Below, in pieces: positions 63,529-64,000 of a stretch of DNA of 64,000 nucleotides (position 1 is the first letter of the stretch; every line of letters starts with the position of its first letter). The DNA is taken from the NCBI GenBank assembly GCA_001683845.1, contig LXQI01000007.1, positions 1-64,000 on the forward strand, read 5' to 3'. A program made the translations under genes and the position numbers. This DNA is from Erythrobacter sp. ANT-B3C2 (GTDB lineage Bacteria > Pseudomonadota > Alphaproteobacteria > Sphingomonadales > Sphingomonadaceae). The notes under the pieces are model-generated. The model was not told the origin of the DNA. It made no database searches and was given only the letters and a program-made list of their open reading frames with translations.

Positions 63529-64000
63529 TTGACCGCACCGCACATCGTCTGGCTCCGCCGCGACCTGCGCCTCGCCGACCAACCCGCCTTCGCCTGCGCC
63601 GCCGAAGCAGGCCCGGTAATCGCGGTCTATGTGCTCGACGACGAACGCGCCGGCGAGCGCCAGCTGGGCGGCGCCTCGCGCTGGTGGCTGCACCATTCGC
63701 TGATCTCGCTGGGCGCGGAACTGGAGCGGCGCGGCTCCCGCCTGATCCTGCGCCACGGCAACAGCGCGGAGCAAATTGCCCAACTCGCCGCCGAAACCGG
63801 CGCCGCCGCCGTCCACGCCCTGCGCCATTACGAGCCGTGGTGGCGTAACGCCGAAGACGAACTCGCCGGCCGCACCCGGCTGTGCCTGCACGATGGCAAT
63901 TACCTCGCCCCGCCGGGCAGCGTCACCACCGGCTCAGGCCAAACCTACAAGATCTACACCCCCTTTGCGAACGCACTGATGGAGCACATGCCGCCCGGCG
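63529..64000 (+). CDS. Deoxyribodipyrimidine photo-lyase / cryptochrome family, N-terminal part (truncated by window edge)
   Basis: PHIVWLRRDLRLADQPAFACAAEAGPVIAVYVLDDERAGERQLGGASRWWLHHSLISLGAELERRGSRL; TTG start inferred. Confidence 0.95.
   Translation, partial: MTAPHIVWLRRDLRLADQPAFACAAEAGPVIAVYVLDDERAGERQLGGASRWWLHHSLISLGAELERRGSRLILRHGNSAEQIAQLAAETGAAAVHALRHYEPWWRNAEDELAGRTRLCLHDGNYLAPPGSVTTGSGQTYKIYTPFANALMEHMPPG

Overview
This is a GC-rich, gene-dense chromosomal window from an alphaproteobacterium. The gene content looks like Sphingomonadales / Erythrobacteraceae (an inference, not tested). Most of it is conserved housekeeping: accCB-aroQ, yajC-secDF, an ABC-F ATPase, a PhoP/PhoQ-like two-component pair, ispB-like prenyl synthase, hrpB, dnaX-ybaB, lon-HU, psd-pssA, rpsB-tsf-pyrH-frr-uppS-cdsA-dxr-rseP-bamA-skp-fabZ-rpmE, ccmCDEFGHI, kup, guaB, an RsmB-type methyltransferase, rppH and korAB. 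There are five tRNAs (Pro-TGG, Ile2-CAT, Pro-GGG, Tyr-GTA, His-GTG) and a small SRP RNA. No CRISPR array, IS element or intact prophage is visible. The best leads are: (1) a textbook SOS-type promoter on the minus strand upstream of rpsB, with TTGACA, 17 nt and AACAAT, and a GAAC-N7-GAAC LexA box inside the spacer; it points at an unannotated 76-aa membrane-peptide ORF that could be a SidA/SulA-like SOS effector. (2) A decayed phytanoyl-CoA-dioxygenase-like gene at about 2216-2600. (3) A DUF4126-like gene broken by a single-base frameshift in a G run. (4) A stand-alone 3TM gene-transfer-type holin next to a tRNA-Pro. (5) A winged-helix regulator fused to a polytopic membrane domain and divergent from a small membrane protein. 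(6) A bamA-skp-fabZ locus lacking lpxD/lpxA/lpxB. (7) Several precise inverted or direct repeats in promoter regions. I found no convincing multi-gene defence or other novel system; the SOS micro-locus is the closest candidate.
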